DNA of 6,245 nt from NCBI GenBank assembly GCA_003175865.1, contig PSRF01000348.1, forward strand, positions 1 through 6,245, given 5' to 3'. Below, one piece after another: positions 4,964 through 6,245 of the stretch. The translations under genes were made by a program, and so were the position numbers. The notes under the pieces are model-generated. The model saw nothing but the letters and a program-made list of their open reading frames with translations. It did not search any database and was not told the origin of the DNA. How positions within the stretch are numbered: the first letter of the stretch is position 1; every line of letters starts with the position of its first letter. The DNA comes from Blastocatellia bacterium. Its GTDB lineage: Bacteria > Acidobacteriota > Blastocatellia > Pyrinomonadales > Pyrinomonadaceae.

Positions 4964-6245
4964 ATGTACGAACCCATCGAGCAATTGACTCCTGAGCAAC
5001 TCAATCGTCGTCGCCGCCGTCGACGCGTTTTGATATGGATTCTGGGAATTACCGTCGCTCTGTTGTTGGCGGTCATAGTCTCACAGCAGCTCTGGCTCTG
5101 GACTGTTCTTCGACCAGATTCCGCGTCCGACACGCTCTTACTCTACGCACTTTCAACACTCAACTTCGTAGCCTTCGTCGTCTTCTCTTTTATCTTTGTT
5201 CGTAACCTGCTCAAGTTGCGACGTGAGCGACACGAGCGACAGCTTGGATCAAAAGTTAAGACGCGACTGCTCGTTTATTTCATTTCGATTAGTTTCCTGC
5301 CGATCACGGCAATGGCAGTCTTCTCATATCTCTTTCTCAATCGTTCGCTAGAGAAATGGTTTTACCCGTTTCCAGAAGGCATCGTTCAGCAGGCGAGTGA
5401 GGCGCGACGCGATGCTGTTGCTATTCAGAATCGGAACCTGCGAAACACAGCGACGCTGCTTGCTATGTTGCTGGATAAACAGGACCAGCAAAATCGCGTA
5501 TCAACATTGGACCAGCTTGTGTCGTCTGATCAAATGACAGCTGTGGAGATCGTCAGACGAGACGGCTCACTGGTTGTTGGTCGCCGTGCCAAGCTTTCGT
5601 CGACCGATACTGCAAAAATAGAAGATTTGATGGGTCAGGCTCGAAAACTGCAGACAGTGCTTGGTGACACACTCGCGGATGGTATTGAGTTCGATGTGAT
5701 TGCCGTCCCTTTGAATGAGAATGAAACTCTGATTGTTGCGCCTCAAAAGCGACCGGAGAACAATCTGGACCAATTGATCAGCGACTCCGAACGAGGTTAC
5801 CAGGAGTTGGTCAAGAAACAGCGTCGCGTCAGGTTGCTGGGCCTTTCGACCCTCGGCCTAATGACAATGATCCTGTTGTTTGTCTCGAGTTGGGTAGCAA
5901 TCTATCTAGCACGCGGAATTGCGACACCAATCAAAGCGCTGGCAGAAGCTTCAAAAGAGATTGCGCGTGGAAATCTTCATCACCGAGTCGTCACAATTGC
6001 AGACGATGAACTCGCGTTGCTTGCTGATTCGTTCAATCAAATGACCAGACAACTCGAGGAGAATCGGGCACGGATTGAGGCGGGTGCTGCTGAGTTGCGT
6101 GACAAGAACCAGGCTTTGCATGAACGACGAAACTACATTGAAACTGTTCTGCAATCTCTTTCAACTGGTGTTGTTTCTGTTGATGAAGCCGATCGAGTCA
6201 CTACTATCAATGCGTCCGCAACGAGAATGCTTGGACTAGGTGAGA
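4964..6245 (+). CDS. NtrY-like sensor histidine kinase, C-terminus cut by window edge
   Basis: The frame from ATG 4964 stays open to the right edge, giving 427 residues of a protein expected to be about 700 or more. The order is: a cytoplasmic N-terminus with seven consecutive arginines (15-21), three transmembrane helices (about 22-42, 58-81 and 101-125), an extracytoplasmic sensor segment (about 126-288), a fourth helix (289-316), a HAMP domain (about 313-365, TPIKALAEASKEIARGNL and DDELALLADSFNQM), a linker helix, and the start of a PAS domain (from about 388, YIETVLQSLSTGVVSVDEAD). This matches the NtrY family, whose members phosphorylate NtrX-type regulators. The kinase core (H, N and G boxes) lies beyond the window, so catalytic competence cannot be judged. 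No Shine-Dalgarno precedes the start. The gene is divergent from the protease gene. The signal sensed is unknown. Confidence 0.9.
   Translation, partial: MYEPIEQLTPEQLNRRRRRRRVLIWILGITVALLLAVIVSQQLWLWTVLRPDSASDTLLLYALSTLNFVAFVVFSFIFVRNLLKLRRERHERQLGSKVKTRLLVYFISISFLPITAMAVFSYLFLNRSLEKWFYPFPEGIVQQASEARRDAVAIQNRNLRNTATLLAMLLDKQDQQNRVSTLDQLVSSDQMTAVEIVRRDGSLVVGRRAKLSSTDTAKIEDLMGQARKLQTVLGDTLADGIEFDVIAVPLNENETLIVAPQKRPENNLDQLISDSERGYQELVKKQRRVRLLGLSTLGLMTMILLFVSSWVAIYLARGIATPIKALAEASKEIARGNLHHRVVTIADDELALLADSFNQMTRQLEENRARIEAGAAELRDKNQALHERRNYIETVLQSLSTGVVSVDEADRVTTINASATRMLGLGE

Overview
The window looks like chromosomal DNA from an Acidobacteriota bacterium, most likely of the Blastocatellia/Pyrinomonadales type. 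This rests on family content and base composition (about 50% G+C by eye), not on a marker gene. The main clues are a VWFA-related secreted protein of the acidobacterial kind, tandem DUF4252-type exported proteins behind an ECF sigma/membrane-partner pair, an NtrY-like kinase, and imperfect palindromic repeats between and inside genes.

Layout. The minus strand, read right to left, carries a CPBP intramembrane protease (3813-4790), an ECF sigma factor (3100-3690, possibly to 3747), a single-pass membrane protein overlapping it by an ATGA junction (2525-3103), a DUF4252 protein (1853-2428), a shorter relative (1292-1843) and a VWFA-related exported protein (1287 to the left edge, cut). From the sigma factor on, the genes are tightly packed, with gaps of -4, 96, 9 and 4 nt, and probably form one operon. 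The 96-nt gap is mostly filled by a 26-bp stem-loop just before the ribosome binding site of the first DUF4252 gene. On the plus strand, divergent from the protease gene, is the N-terminal part of an NtrY-like histidine kinase (4964 to the right edge, cut).

How the genes may work together. The sigma factor and its membrane-anchored partner resemble a regulator/anti-sigma pair. The three downstream products all carry signal peptides, so the cluster probably senses or responds to something in the cell envelope. Its actual role is unknown.

Points of interest. (1) A 135-bp inverted-repeat element lies exactly in frame (45 codons) in the 5' end of the VWFA gene, between a good start codon and the signal-peptide core. 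Removing it on paper restores an ordinary signal peptide. (2) A long intercistronic stem-loop. (3) A GC-rich inverted repeat in the divergent promoter region. (4) A VWA domain with a degenerate metal site. (5) A putative anti-sigma factor with no zinc motif. No RNA genes, CRISPR array, IS transposase or phage genes were seen.
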